A stretch of 5,770 nucleotides of DNA. Origin: Paenibacillus sp. UBA6285. Lineage in GTDB: Bacteria > Bacillota > Bacilli > Paenibacillales > Paenibacillaceae. The stretch covers positions 55,333 through 61,102 of the forward strand of contig DJUJ01000065.1 in assembly GCA_002438345.1 (NCBI GenBank), read 5' to 3'. The position numbers and the translations under genes are program-made. The notes below the pieces were generated by a model. It was not told the DNA's origin, ran no database searches, and saw only the letters and a program-made list of their open reading frames with translations. Shown in pieces: positions 5,620 to 5,770 of the stretch; position 1 is the stretch's first letter; every line of letters begins with the position of its first letter.

Positions 5620-5770
5620 GCTAAATCATTAAATACTTCTTGATCCAGTTCTTTTCAGGGTGAATATTCGGATCTGAGGTTAGGATAAACTTAACCATCT
5701 TAAGCGAAGCTTATACGATCGAAATCAGATTCAGATACGATTAGCCAATGGATCACGGGTACTGTCACAA
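5620..5770. other. Right-flank region without an assignable gene
   Basis: No convincing gene is seen. On the minus strand a 25-codon frame (5698-5621) reads MVKFILTSDP...KYLMI-stop with no ribosome binding site. A second short minus frame is open from the right edge to a TAA at 5702-5700. Neither is recognisable. Small inverted repeats occur at 5678-5696 (GGTTA/TAACC) and 5701-5713 (TAAGC/GCTTA). A weak plus-strand promoter-like pair (TTGATC near 5640, AATATT near 5663) follows operator O5. The region is probably the upstream control region of the next gene, or contains a gene remnant. Confidence 0.3.

Overview
The window reads as a two-gene starch/maltodextrin utilisation locus from a low-to-moderate GC Gram-positive bacterium. 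A Paenibacillus-like member of the Bacilli is most likely. The reasons are strong GGAGG-type ribosome binding sites, a secreted modular pullulanase with X25 and CBM41 modules, and a LacI-family regulator with CG-centred GCAAACGTTTGC-type operators. The genus is inferred from protein style only.

Positions 3753 down to 1 (minus strand) hold a very large open reading frame of 1251 codons that runs off the left edge. It encodes a secreted type I pullulanase: signal peptide, two X25-like modules, two CBM41 starch-binding modules, an Ig-like linker domain, CBM48, a GH13 catalytic domain with all three catalytic acids, and the start of the C-terminal beta region. Its closest recalled relatives are the streptococcal SpuA-type pullulanases.

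Positions 3754 to 4515 are a 762-base, AT-rich divergent control region. It contains a good minus-strand promoter for the pullulanase (TTGACA, 18 bases, TAGTAT) that would give a leader of about 310 bases. It also contains a good plus-strand promoter for the regulator (TTTACA, 17 bases, TAATAT) and four matches to one CG-centred palindrome. The pullulanase leader has a small hairpin, a second inverted repeat and an 8-codon mini-ORF with its own Shine-Dalgarno sequence.

Positions 4516 to 5562 (plus strand) encode a complete 348-residue LacI-family repressor, followed at once by a strong intrinsic terminator. A fifth operator copy lies just past the terminator at 5608-5619. It suggests that whatever lies to the right of the window, perhaps maltodextrin transport or another amylase, belongs to the same regulon. 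The last 150 bases contain no gene I can assign.

The working model is inference from sequence. The repressor binds the palindromes, shuts down the divergent pullulanase promoter, represses itself through the operator at its own transcription start, and is released by a maltose- or maltodextrin-type ligand. I see no mobile element, CRISPR array, tRNA or rRNA, and no evidence of an entirely new system. The most interesting parts are the operator array, the long structured pullulanase leader, and substitutions in otherwise conserved pullulanase motifs.
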